A stretch of DNA of 45,761 nucleotides. Source: Sphingobacteriales bacterium (GTDB taxonomy: Bacteria; Bacteroidota; Bacteroidia; Sphingobacteriales; Sphingobacteriaceae). The position numbers and the translations under genes were made by a program. Positions 33,872-41,513 of the stretch are shown in pieces. The stretch lies in the NCBI GenBank assembly GCA_015654985.1, contig JAATFW010000275.1, positions 1 to 45,761 on the forward strand, written 5' to 3'. The notes beneath the pieces were generated by a model. That model was not told the origin of the DNA, ran no database searches, and worked only from the letters and a program-made list of their open reading frames with translations. How positions within the stretch are numbered: position 1 is the first letter of the stretch; each line of letters opens with the position of its first letter.

Positions 33872-34300
33872 ATGAGAACAATCAATCCGTGGATCAACTT
33901 CAATGGCAACGCCGAAGAAGCGTTCTCCTTTTACAAATCAGTTTTTGGCGGAGAGTTCACAAAGATCATTCGCTTCAGGAATCTGTCGGGGCCCGAATTT
34001 CAGGTTGCAGAAAACGAAGCAAATAAAATAATGCACATTGGTTTACCTATCGGCAAGCACAATGTATTAATAGCCAATGATATTCCGGAATTTATGGGAC
34101 GGGTAAACGAAAACGAAAACAGGTCTAAAATATTTGTGAGCACTGAAAGCCGTGAAGAAGCCGACAAAATATTTAACGGACTATCAGCAGGAGGAGAGGT
34201 TGAAGGGCCCATGGGCGACAGTCCCTGGAGTACATACGCCGGAATGTTTAGAGACAAATATGGTATTGAATGGATTGTGGAATTTGACCCGGGCTTATGA
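33872..34300 (+). CDS. VOC-family (PhnB-like) protein
   Basis: The 142-residue protein has the two beta-alpha-beta-beta-beta modules of the vicinal oxygen chelate fold in PhnB-type order: PWINFNGNAEEAFSFYKSVFGGEF at the start, MHIGLPIGKHNVLIANDIP in the middle, and WSTYAGMFRDKYGIEWIVEFDP at the end. The C-terminal module resembles 3-demethylubiquinone methyltransferase-like domains, but there is no methyltransferase. Its role is unknown; relatives include glyoxalase- and resistance-type proteins. Probably co-transcribed with the DHFR-like gene. Confidence 0.87.
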   Translation: MRTINPWINFNGNAEEAFSFYKSVFGGEFTKIIRFRNLSGPEFQVAENEANKIMHIGLPIGKHNVLIANDIPEFMGRVNENENRSKIFVSTESREEADKIFNGLSAGGEVEGPMGDSPWSTYAGMFRDKYGIEWIVEFDPGL

Positions 34301-34336
34301 ATTTGTTGCTCCTAATCATCAATCGGCGATTGGCGG

Positions 34337-34537
34337 TATCGAGCCGCCGGTAGAAAGGTCAGGCGAAAGATCGAATACTATAATCTGGGCATCATTATTT
34401 CGGTAGGATACAGGGTGAAATCGGTAAGAGGCACCCAATTTCGTCGATGGACAATCCAACGCTTGGAAGATTACCTCGTTCAGGGTTACATCATCAACGA
34501 AAAGCGGTTAGCACAAAAGCAGCAAGAAGAGATCTGA
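34337..34537 (+). pseudogene. RhuM-family protein, internal fragment
   Basis: The frame reads RRKIEYYNLGIIISVGYRVK, then SVRGTQFRRWTIQRLEDYLV with QGYIINEKRL, then TGA at 34535-34537. This is the conserved core of RhuM (Fic-associated or virulence RhuM family) proteins, which are about 330 residues long. Both ends are missing. The remainder of 34301-34708 holds no other recognisable gene. It marks the start of the accessory region. Confidence 0.65.
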
Positions 34538-34708
34538 GCGTTCATTTAAGAATCAGGAAAATATCGCCGGTTCCAGAGCCAGTAAAAAAGTTGTATACTA
34601 TTTTTATAGCAGCAAGATCAGGCAATTAGTCCAAAGAATGGATGAGGGCGACGACATTTGATCACCCAAACCCACTGAAAACGATACCAGTCAATAGGAG
34701 GTCTATAG

Positions 34709-35761
34709 ATGAAAATGGCCCCCTTGTCCCTGTATGCCGCTTATATAAGCTTGCATATAAAAGCGAGATTATCTAAGTTTGGCCTGACCAATCCAAATCT
34801 TTCAATGACTGTAATAAGGCGTGATGACGCATTATGGAAATCCGTTCTGGAGACCATATTTGCCGAGTTCCTGTTGTTTTTCTATCCGGATGCAAAGAAA
34901 CTGTTCGATTTTTCCAAAGGTTTTGTCTATTTGGATAAGGAATTTGACTTGCTGTTCCCTCCGGAGGAAGGTAAAAAGGGTATTCGTTTTGTGGATAAAC
35001 TGGTAAAGGTGTTCCTCAGGGATGGCAGTGAGAAGTTTGTCCTGGTGCATGTGGAAGTACAGTCGCAGAAGGGAAAGAATGACCTGGAGGCCAGGATGTT
35101 CAATTACTGGTACCTTGTCAGAGATAAATATAAGGTGCCCGTTACCGCCATTGCTATATTGGCCGACGGCAACAAAAATTATCGGCCAAAGATATATGTC
35201 GAAGAGTTCCTGCGTACACGCCTCACGTATGAGTTTGATACTTATAAAATTATCGATCAGGATGAGGCTTCCCTGAGGGCTAATCCCAACCCGTTTTCAG
35301 TAGTGGTGCTTACTTCCCTGCTGGCCATCCGGAACAGGAACCTGGGAGATGACAGGTTAAAGAGCATGAAGCATAATCTGTATGCCGAGATGATGAATCG
35401 CAGGATGACCAGGGAAAAGCGGAAAGGGATCTATGATTTTTTAACCTATTTTGTACTGTTTCAAAATCCGGAAATGTTTCGTATTTTTGAGAAAGAGTTA
35501 CTGGAAAACAAAGGAAAAAGCGTAACTATGGGAACACAGGAATATTTACTGGATAAGGCCGAAAAGAAGGGGCTTGAAAAAGGTAAACGGGAAGAACAGG
35601 CCAGAGCTAAGAAGCTATTGGCTGAAGAACGGACCAAAGCTGAAGCGGAAATGCTCGAAGAGAAACGCAATATTGCACGGGAATTTAAGAAGCTGGGTGT
35701 TCCTATTGCAGATATCGCAAAAGGTACCGGCTTGTCTATCGAAGAAATAGAAAAGTTGTAA
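34709..35761 (+). CDS. Rpn-family PD-(D/E)XK nuclease / putative transposase
   Basis: The 350-residue protein has an N-terminal PD-(D/E)XK-like domain with D80 (KEFDLLF) and E116-x-Q118 (VHVEVQSQK) as likely catalytic residues, then a helical middle, a Lys/Glu-rich coiled coil (about 290-325) and a C-terminal tail LGVPIADIAKGTGLSIEEIEKL that resembles an HTH. Rpn proteins promote RecA-independent recombination. The ATG at 34709 has a strong AGGAGG 7 nt upstream, unusual for this phylum, which argues for this start over the internal Met33. Two other family members at 36308 and 41510 are damaged. Confidence 0.8.
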   Translation: MKMAPLSLYAAYISLHIKARLSKFGLTNPNLSMTVIRRDDALWKSVLETIFAEFLLFFYPDAKKLFDFSKGFVYLDKEFDLLFPPEEGKKGIRFVDKLVKVFLRDGSEKFVLVHVEVQSQKGKNDLEARMFNYWYLVRDKYKVPVTAIAILADGNKNYRPKIYVEEFLRTRLTYEFDTYKIIDQDEASLRANPNPFSVVVLTSLLAIRNRNLGDDRLKSMKHNLYAEMMNRRMTREKRKGIYDFLTYFVLFQNPEMFRIFEKELLENKGKSVTMGTQEYLLDKAEKKGLEKGKREEQARAKKLLAEERTKAEAEMLEEKRNIAREFKKLGVPIADIAKGTGLSIEEIEKL

Positions 35762-35816
35762 TCAATATCCCAGGCAAAATATTTAAGCCGCCCCTTGCGC
35801 AGCTTTTTTTGTTTTT
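35652..35816 (+). repeat. 160-bp direct repeat, copy 1 (Rpn 3' end plus terminator)
   Basis: The last about 110 bp of the intact Rpn gene and 50 bp beyond its stop codon recur at 36753-36906 with only about a dozen differences. Copy 1 ends with an imperfect AGCCGC...GCAGCT hairpin and a T7 tract (35786-35810) that should act as terminator. Between the copies the genes differ. Confidence 0.85.
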
Positions 35817-35964
35817 TATCGTCATAAGGTTATTGCCGCCTTGCACCAGATGTTGTCCTGCCGAAGCCGTTATACCCTAAAAAATAGCAATATTAATTTC
35901 CGGGGAGAAAAATTGGCTTCTGGCCCGGCTCTGATAGTGATTTGAGAATCCTCCGTAATGGTAT

Positions 35965-36018
35965 CGTAATGCTGCCGTACATCTTCGATCGACGGCGAGG
36001 TTGTACGGCAGCATTACG
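35965..36018. repeat. 17-bp inverted repeat in the Rpn spacer
   Basis: CGTAATGCTGCCGTACA at 35965-35981 is repeated perfectly inverted at 36002-36018 around a 20-bp centre. The flanks contain extra CCGTAATG and TTACGGCAGCC pieces, so the palindrome may be wider. No T-tract follows, so it is not a simple terminator. It is in the gene-free stretch 35817-36307, which otherwise shows only a small GGGCA...TGCCC hairpin near 36149. Confidence 0.8.
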
Positions 36019-36307
36019 GCAGCCTAACGAAGGCAATATTGCAGGGTCTCAAATGTGGGTCAGAACAGGGGTAGGGCACTTTTTACTATCCAACTTTGAT
36101 TATTTACGTTATTTGCCTGTTTTGTTTCGTATACTCCCCATTCTAAACGGGCACTCTGATGCCCCCATATTTGCGAGTAAATGACTTCGTTCATGGTGCA
36201 TAAGTAAGGAAAAATCATAATTCAACGATAATATGCAGAGGCTTATCCCACCATTATTGTGACTTTTTTTAAACCCCGCTCCTTCACTTTCCCGTTTTCA
36301 CAGCATT

Positions 36308-36859
36308 ATGCTGATGCGGAGGTACAAACTCCCGGTACGGCAGTATGTGATCTTCCTTCGTAAAAGACGGCCGTCGATGCAAACGTTCATAAACACCGAA
36401 CATCATAAGTTCAGCTACCAGCTTCTGCTGATTTCAGAGATGAACTATCGTTTGTTCCTGAGTTCTGAGAACCCGGAAGTGAAGATGCTTGCCCTTCTTG
36501 CCGATCTTTCAAACACCGACAGCTATTCAGTTGTAAAAGAGGTAGTAGAAGAGATAAAGGAGCATGCCGGAGGAGATTTTGCAGAGAGCAGATATTTCAA
36601 ACAATTACGTATCTTTGTACAGCTACGAAGCAGTATACAACCACAATTTGAAAAGGTTATGCAAACAGTAAGTCAGTTTTTCAGGGAAGAGAAAGATTTT
36701 CTCTTCAAAAGAGGAGTCGAAAAAGAGCGTGCCAGGGCCGAGGCTAAAGTTCTGGAAGAGAAACGCAACATCGCCCGGGAGTTTAAGAAGCTGGGTGTTC
36801 CTATTGCAGATATATCAAAAGGTACTGACTTGTCTATTGAAGAAATAGAAAAGTTGTAA
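36308..36859 (+). pseudogene. Rpn-family nuclease, 5'-truncated copy
   Basis: The 183-residue frame begins MLMRRYKLPVRQYVIFLR, a stretch that lies in the middle of the domain: the copy at 41510 has about 50 residues before it, including an HIEFQ motif. The nuclease residues are therefore absent. The C-terminal half has a coiled coil and the shared tail EFKKLGVPIADISKGTDL plus SIEEIEKL. It differs clearly from the 34709 protein in its middle, so two relatives have exchanged or inherited the same 3' end. Translation from this ATG is possible, but activity as a nuclease is not. Confidence 0.65.
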
Positions 36860-36906
36860 TCAATATCCCAAGCAAAATATTTAGCCGCCCTTGCGCGGCT
36901 TTTTTT
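36753..36906 (+). repeat. 160-bp direct repeat, copy 2, with terminator
   Basis: Homologous to 35652-35816. It ends with a perfect AGCCGC/GCGGCT hairpin (36883-36900) and a T7 tract, a good rho-independent terminator for the truncated Rpn frame. Confidence 0.85.
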
Positions 36907-36917
36907 GAAAAGAATAG

Positions 36918-37115
36918 ATTTCCAAGGTAGTGTTATACCCCTCCGGCAGAACGCTCCCAGACCGCTGGCTAACAGGTTCGACCCTCGGCCGACCCCTCCG
37001 GCAGACGGCTTCGGCAAAATGGTATAAAATTAAAAAACCAGTATACCGGCAGGGCAGAAGCGAAGCAGGCCGCCTTTATATGCCTCCTCCGCCGGTTCAG
37101 TATAATCCCCCTTAC
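36918..37115. repeat. dispersed element, copy A (at the zeta toxin 3' end)
   Basis: It starts ATTTCCAAGGTAGTGTTATA and ends TCAGTATAATCCCCCTTACG. The same element is at 43883-44024. This copy is about 55 bp longer through an internal partial duplication around CCCCTCCGGC. It overlaps the last 50 codons of the zeta toxin frame on the minus strand. Confidence 0.8.
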
Positions 37116-37550
37116 GTAGTATTTTTCAAACCAAGTCCGCTTGTCGGCGTTACACTGGGTATCCCAAATTTTGACACCGTCTGTCTTCTTAAAGTGCCCT
37201 ATAAGTTGGAAAGGTGCTTCCGCTGTTGAATTATCAAAGAAAAAAGCCTGATATGCTATCTGCGATGCACGATAAAGCAGACTAAGTGAAGCATAGTAGC
37301 GACTTTCTATCTTGTTGGTTGGCACATCATGTCCCCCCTGCGTTTTGCGCAGCAAAACGCGATATTTATTAATCTCGGGGGATTCAGCACACGCAATATC
37401 GTCCGCATTGACATAAGTACCCAGGTCAATTAAACGCCCGGAAGATTCAGATTCACGGATGGACTTTATTACGGTACTTTTCCCCGATTCATTCGGACCG
37501 GCAAAAACGCGAAGACGAAGTTGAGCGTTGAGAGGTTTTTCTGATGCCAT
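36969..37550 (-). pseudogene. zeta-toxin-like ATPase with internal deletion and altered C-terminus
   Basis: Residues 14-30 (RVFAGPNESGKSTVIKS) are the Walker A loop of zeta/UDP-GlcNAc kinase toxins and VNADDIA follows near 48. Then the frame jumps within about 10 residues to SPEINKYRVLLRKTQGGHDV and SRYYASLSLL...FFFDNS, which in complete relatives lies some 80-90 residues further on. The core between the Walker A region and the GGH-V-P motif is thus missing. After WFEKYY, where the family normally ends, about 50 residues are encoded by the dispersed element (36918-37115). The toxin is probably inactive. It follows a 70-residue partner by 15 bp. Confidence 0.7.
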
Positions 37551-37565
37551 TAAGAACGGAAAGGA

Positions 37566-37778
37566 CTAAATTTCCTGTAGCTGTTCGGTATTTCCATCAG
37601 CGTATTGTTTTACAACCCAACCATCTTTAACGGTTACAACGAAGCCCATTAGACCCATTGCATCCTGGGAGGCAATTACACCGGCACTTTTCGCCTTGTT
37701 CACTAACAAGCGTTTGGTAAGATAAGAGTAGCCGTCACTGGTTACGTGATTTGATGTCTTGCGCTTTTTACCTGGCAT
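37566..37778 (-). CDS. small conserved partner of the zeta-like toxin (possible antitoxin)
   Basis: The 70-residue basic protein begins MPGKKRKTSNHVTSDGYSYL and ends VVKQYADGNTEQLQEI. It is soluble and without a known domain. It precedes the zeta-like gene by 15 bp on the same strand, the usual antitoxin-toxin order, and similar small proteins stand before zeta genes in other Bacteroidota (recalled, not searched). An antitoxin role is inferred only from position. Unlike the toxin, this frame shows no sign of damage. Confidence 0.55.
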   Translation of the reverse strand: MPGKKRKTSNHVTSDGYSYLTKRLLVNKAKSAGVIASQDAMGLMGFVVTVKDGWVVKQYADGNTEQLQEI

Positions 37779-37941
37779 AATAGTAAAGATATGAATAAAA
37801 TAAAGCAGAATCTTGCCTGAATGAAATTAAAAATATCAGCAAAAAGCCGGCAATAAATAGAATGCGTTTTAAACCACCTTAGGTCATACAGGTCTGCTTG
37901 TTGGTTTTTCAAAAAAAGGCTCAGGCTCCATTTAACTTGAC

Positions 37942-37949
37942 TATATTTG
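37942..37949 (+). promoter_or_regulatory. -7 box upstream of the TPR gene
   Basis: TATATTTG matches the -7 consensus, 51 nt before the ATG at 38001. No good -33 element is seen at the expected distance. Confidence 0.4.
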
Positions 37950-38000
37950 TTAATATATAAGAATTAAATTACTGGTGCGGGGAATAAGATACTGGTTCAA

Positions 38001-38687
38001 ATGAGATACGCAATCACCATCTTTCTTTTAGCTATTTCCACAATCTCTTTCGGACAAGCTAATTCATATTCAGCGTGGAAAGAAGAAGCAAAAAGCAACA
38101 TAAGACTTCTGCCCCAATATGGTGGAGCAGAAAAGACACAGGAGCAGAAGAAAGCAGACCAGGAACTGATACATACCTATGCGGCCCAGGAAGGCAGCCG
38201 TAGAAAAGGTTCTGAGCTTTTAGTAAAGTTTGGTTTTGATTATTTATACAAAGGCGACTTAAAAACCGCAATGTACCGGTTTAACCAGGCCTGGATCCTG
38301 GATCCTGGTAATGCAAATGCTTATTGGGGGTTTGGAGCGGTTTATTTTTCTTTCGGAGATTTCGATAATGCCCTGAAGCAATACGATCAGGGATTGAAAG
38401 TAAATGAGAACAGTGCTAATATCTTGACTGATAAAGCTACAATCTACATGACAGGTTACATGAATGGTGAAAACGAAAGTGATTATAACCAGGCATTAAC
38501 CCTCTTTAGAAAGTCTTATTCCATAGATCCCAAAAATCAAAACACCCTTTTCAAACTTTCAGCATGTTACTTCGTTAAAAAGGACTGTGAAAATGCCTGG
38601 AAGTACTACAACGAATGTCAGAAACTCGGCGGCCGCCCGATAACAAAGGAATATACAGAAGCTTTAACTCAAGGATGTAAAAAATAA
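38001..38687 (+). CDS. secreted TPR-repeat protein
   Basis: The 228-residue protein has a signal peptide (MRYAITIFLLAISTISFGQA, cleavage likely after GQA). Residues about 75-220 form three or four tetratricopeptide repeats: LVKFGFDYLYKGDLKTAMYR, NAYWGFGAVYFSFGDFDNAL, ANILTDKATIYMTGYM and TLFKLSACYFVKKDCENAWK. It should act as a protein-binding scaffold in the periplasm. It is the first of four tightly spaced genes that also encode a coiled-coil membrane protein, a MotB/OmpA-like protein and a nuclease lipoprotein. Confidence 0.85.
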   Translation: MRYAITIFLLAISTISFGQANSYSAWKEEAKSNIRLLPQYGGAEKTQEQKKADQELIHTYAAQEGSRRKGSELLVKFGFDYLYKGDLKTAMYRFNQAWILDPGNANAYWGFGAVYFSFGDFDNALKQYDQGLKVNENSANILTDKATIYMTGYMNGENESDYNQALTLFRKSYSIDPKNQNTLFKLSACYFVKKDCENAWKYYNECQKLGGRPITKEYTEALTQGCKK

Positions 38688-38700
38688 GGAGCAAGTTACC

Positions 38701-39126
38701 ATTAGCCAGCTTAGGATTAATGCAATAGATATCGATAAGTATTTCTCAGAGATGTTCACAGAAATTTCTTTCAAGTTTAGCAAGTTGTTTGAAGAGGAGA
38801 GGGGCAACTTCGGCGATCTGAAGAAGCTGCACGATATAACCGCACTGCTTACAGAACTGAAGGATATTTCCGGAAAGCAGAATGGGCAACTTGAAACCCT
38901 GGCGGTTTCCATCAAGCAGTTAGCCGTTACGCAAACCGGAATTCAGCATGCGGGGCCCGTTGCTACCTCACCGGCAAATATGGCAGCCCTCCTTCTCCAG
39001 TCAATATGGAAGAGCCTGCCGAAGCCGGTTGCTTATATCGCTATAGGCTGTCTGGGCAGCGGAGCCGTGATCGGTACCGGTTTTATCATATACAAATTAG
39101 TTGATTGGATAAACCTGATTTTTTAA
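38701..39126 (+). CDS. coiled-coil protein with one C-terminal membrane helix
   Basis: From the first ATG (38752) the product has 124 residues: a charged coiled coil (about 1-60), a linker and one membrane segment (about 90-115: KPVAYIAIGCLGSGAVIGTG). The frame is open upstream to 38664, and AAGGAG at 38686-38691 stands 9 nt before an in-frame ATT at 38701, which would add 17 residues (ISQLRINAIDIDKYFSE). ATT may be the real rare start or a mutated ATG. No family is recognised. It lies 9 bp before the MotB-like gene, in the place where a MotA/ZorA-type channel partner would be expected, but it lacks the multiple helices of those proteins. Confidence 0.6.
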   Translation: MSQLRINAIDIDKYFSEMFTEISFKFSKLFEEERGNFGDLKKLHDITALLTELKDISGKQNGQLETLAVSIKQLAVTQTGIQHAGPVATSPANMAALLLQSIWKSLPKPVAYIAIGCLGSGAVIGTGFIIYKLVDWINLIF

Positions 39127-39135
39127 TCCCGCATC

Positions 39136-39795
39136 ATGTCGAAAAGGACTAATTTTTTCTGGGCCAGTTACTCCGATTTAATGACCAGCCTGTTTTTTGT
39201 AATGCTGGTACTTTTTGTACTCACCATCGTCATGCTCAAGAAGCAGGCAAAAGCGTCAGAAGATGCTATAAAAAAGGTAAATGAGGTTGCCGAAGCGCTC
39301 AAGAAGTTAAATCAGGATTACTACACCTACGATGAACATACTAAACGATTCAAACTGAATGTTGATGTTCAATTCCGTCCCAACCAATCCAACATCAGTA
39401 CCGCGGTAGGCTTTACCCTCAACGAATCAAAACTTGAAGATGTCGGAAGAGACTTATATAACCTGATGAAGAGTATCACAGATAAGGATAACAGCATCAA
39501 TTATCTCCTGATCGTAGAAGGGAATACACAAAGAGCAGCACCCGGCGGCAAATGGAATTATCAAACAGATCCCAACCTCGGTTACAGGCTAAGCTATCAG
39601 AGGGCCCTTGCCCTTGTAAACTTCTGGAAATCCAAGCATATTAACTTCGATAATTTCAGAAATTGTGAGATTCTGATTTGCGGAAGCGGTTATTTCGGAA
39701 AAAGCCGGACACCAATGGCAGGGACAAAGGACTCTGACAGCAACCGGAAGTTCTCCATCCAAATAACCCCTAAACTTGGTAAAATCGAAATTTAA
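39136..39795 (+). CDS. MotB/ZorB-like protein with OmpA-type domain
   Basis: The 219-residue protein has an N-terminal membrane segment FFWASYSDLMTSLFFVML, which matches the MotB plug/helix, with D14 at the position of the proton-binding aspartate (D32 of E. coli MotB). A short coiled coil (about 35-60) leads to an OmpA/MotB-like peptidoglycan-binding domain (about 70-215: FRPNQSNIS, LLIVEGNTQR, GYRLSYQRALALVNFW, SGYFGKSRT, DSNRKFSIQI). In Zorya and flagellar stators such a protein works with a MotA-type partner. None is seen here; the upstream gene encodes only one helix. Confidence 0.85.
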   Translation: MSKRTNFFWASYSDLMTSLFFVMLVLFVLTIVMLKKQAKASEDAIKKVNEVAEALKKLNQDYYTYDEHTKRFKLNVDVQFRPNQSNISTAVGFTLNESKLEDVGRDLYNLMKSITDKDNSINYLLIVEGNTQRAAPGGKWNYQTDPNLGYRLSYQRALALVNFWKSKHINFDNFRNCEILICGSGYFGKSRTPMAGTKDSDSNRKFSIQITPKLGKIEI

Positions 39796-39808
39796 GGCAG
39801 GAAGAAGA

Positions 39809-40273
39809 ATGATCCATTTGAATACGATACAAATGTCTCTTATAGTAGCCTTAATAGGCTCTCTGTTACTGTTTCATTCCTGTCGCAACCGTAATGATCG
39901 TGATAGTAAACGAAATTACGTTTCGGGTAAAGTAGTGTCAATTATCGATGGCGATACCTATGACCTCCTGGTCAGCAATAATCACCTGCTGAGAATAAGA
40001 ATGGAGGGGATAGATGCACCTGAAAGAGGAATGCCGTTTTATAAAGTTTCAAAACGATATCTGGGCCAGCTATGCTCTAACAAAAAAGTGTCTGTGAAAA
40101 TAAGCGGAAAAGACAACTATGACAGGTTTCTCGGTTTTACCTGTTTAGATAACATGACAGAGCTTAGCCATGAAATGACGGTGGTCATACCAGATCCGTT
40201 TAAATCTGCTATTGAAACCTGGCAAACACCTCCCGTTCTTTCTGAAGATATTTTTTTCACGCAATTAAGTTAA
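39809..40273 (+). CDS. thermonuclease (SNase)-like lipoprotein, altered C-terminus
   Basis: From the ATG at 39809, preceded by GGAAGAAG, the product has 154 residues. A lipoprotein signal ends LLLFHSC, with C25 as the lipidated cysteine. The SNase domain has D47-G-D49 (calcium), R64, D69 and E72 (RMEGIDAPE) and R106 (DNYDRFLGF), all the catalytic residues. After LSHEM the usual G-A-W-H-Y...Y...E...AR region is replaced by 31 unrelated residues (TVVIPDPFKSAIETW...), so the fold is incomplete. A frameshift or recombination is likely. It lies 13 bp after the MotB-like gene. Confidence 0.7.
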   Translation: MIHLNTIQMSLIVALIGSLLLFHSCRNRNDRDSKRNYVSGKVVSIIDGDTYDLLVSNNHLLRIRMEGIDAPERGMPFYKVSKRYLGQLCSNKKVSVKISGKDNYDRFLGFTCLDNMTELSHEMTVVIPDPFKSAIETWQTPPVLSEDIFFTQLS

Positions 40274-40688
40274 GCAATTTTATAGATGATCAAGTAACTG
40301 CAACTCATTTGCCGTAGCAGTACTAACGGCGTTGATGGCTATCCGGCATACTGGGGCGGATGATGGTCAGTTACCATGTCATACGTTTTCCTGGGAGAAG
40401 CAAATTTCAAAAGCTATACCGGCACCAAGCCGATGAATATAGAATGGCAGTTGGCGGAGCCTATGCCCGCATATTTATGGAAAGAGAGTGGTAAGTTGGC
40501 GGTGGGGTAAGAACTGCAATCCACAGGGATAGAGCAAGCCCTTTTGAGAAGGTACATGCTGACGATTATGATTTTTTTGGTTTGACAAGTTATTACAGTT
40601 CTTTAAATTAGCAGTAATTTTAGTTTATGTCGTGCGGAAGTATTTTATCCCTTAACATATCAATGAATATCATATTGCCAGTATAGCT
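40274..40688. other. gene-poor stretch with a possible remnant
   Basis: A 44-codon frame at 40377-40511 reads MSYVFLGEANFKSYTGTKPM and then NIEWQLAEPMPAYLWKES before a stop. The composition looks protein-like, and the bases before it continue as GVDGYPAYWGG in another frame, separated by a stop. The parent gene is not recognised. Nothing else is visible. Confidence 0.3.
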
Positions 40689-41513
40689 ATGGCGAAGAAC
40701 AAAACCATCAAAGTAAGAGGAACGATAGTTAGTCTATATGAAAACAGAGATGAGGATTATATAAGCCTTACAGACATAGCCAGGTACCGGGATTCTGAAA
40801 GAAGTGATTATATCCTGCAGAACTGGATGCGTAATCGTAGTACCATTGAATTTATTGGGCTTTGGGAACAATTCAATAATCCCGATTTTAATTCCATCGA
40901 ATTCGATGGAATTAAAAATATGGCCGGATCCAACAGTTTTTCTTTAACTCCGAAACGTTGGATTGAAATTACAAATGCTATTGGCATCATATCGAAAACA
41001 GGTCGGTATGGAGGTACCTTTGCCCATAAAGATATAGCCTTTGAATTTGCCTCCTGGTTAAGCGCTGAATTTAAGTTCTACCTGATAAGAGAATTTCAGC
41101 GTCTGAAAGAAGAAGAAAATAATCGGCTGAAACTGGAATGGAACATACAGCGGACCCTGGCTAAAATTAATTACCGAATTCATACAGATGCGATAAAGGA
41201 AAATCTGATCCCCCCAACTCTTCTAAAGGACAAAATCAATTTCGTGTATGCTGATGAAGCTGATATGCTGAACATGGCCTTGTTTGGAATCACTGCAAAA
41301 CAATGGCGGGAGGCCCATCCAGAAGCAGAGGGAAACCTTCGCGACGCAGCAACAATTGAGCAACTGGTAGTTTTGAGCAATATGGAAAGTATCAATGCTG
41401 TACTTATCCGACAAGGCTTAGACCAAAGCGAACGGCTTGAACAGTTAAACAAAATTGCCATTACGCAGATGCGATCTCTTTTGAATAACACAGGTAGAAA
41501 CAAACTTAGATAA
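40689..41513 (+). CDS. KilA-N domain protein
   Basis: The 274-residue protein starts with a KilA-N domain (residues about 5-125): YISLTDIARYRDSERSDYILQNWMRNRSTIEFIGLWE, SLTPKRWIEITNAIGI and KTGRYGGTFAHKDIAFEFASWLSAEFKFYLIREFQRLK. This is a DNA-binding module from phages and mobile elements. The C-terminal half (MLNMALFGITAKQWREAHPEA...IEQLVVLSNMESINAVLI) is shared by chromosomal members of this Bacteroidota family. It is probably a phage-derived regulator. The stop codon is followed directly by a damaged Rpn copy. Confidence 0.88.
   Translation: MAKNKTIKVRGTIVSLYENRDEDYISLTDIARYRDSERSDYILQNWMRNRSTIEFIGLWEQFNNPDFNSIEFDGIKNMAGSNSFSLTPKRWIEITNAIGIISKTGRYGGTFAHKDIAFEFASWLSAEFKFYLIREFQRLKEEENNRLKLEWNIQRTLAKINYRIHTDAIKENLIPPTLLKDKINFVYADEADMLNMALFGITAKQWREAHPEAEGNLRDAATIEQLVVLSNMESINAVLIRQGLDQSERLEQLNKIAITQMRSLLNNTGRNKLR

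Noticed and set aside
35942..36184. 80-codon plus-strand frame between the Rpn copies
   Set aside because: It crosses both arms of the 17-bp palindrome and has no protein-like character.
38001..40273. Canonical Zorya system
   Set aside because: There is a ZorB-like protein, but no MotA-type ZorA, no helicase ZorD and no ZorC or ZorE gene.
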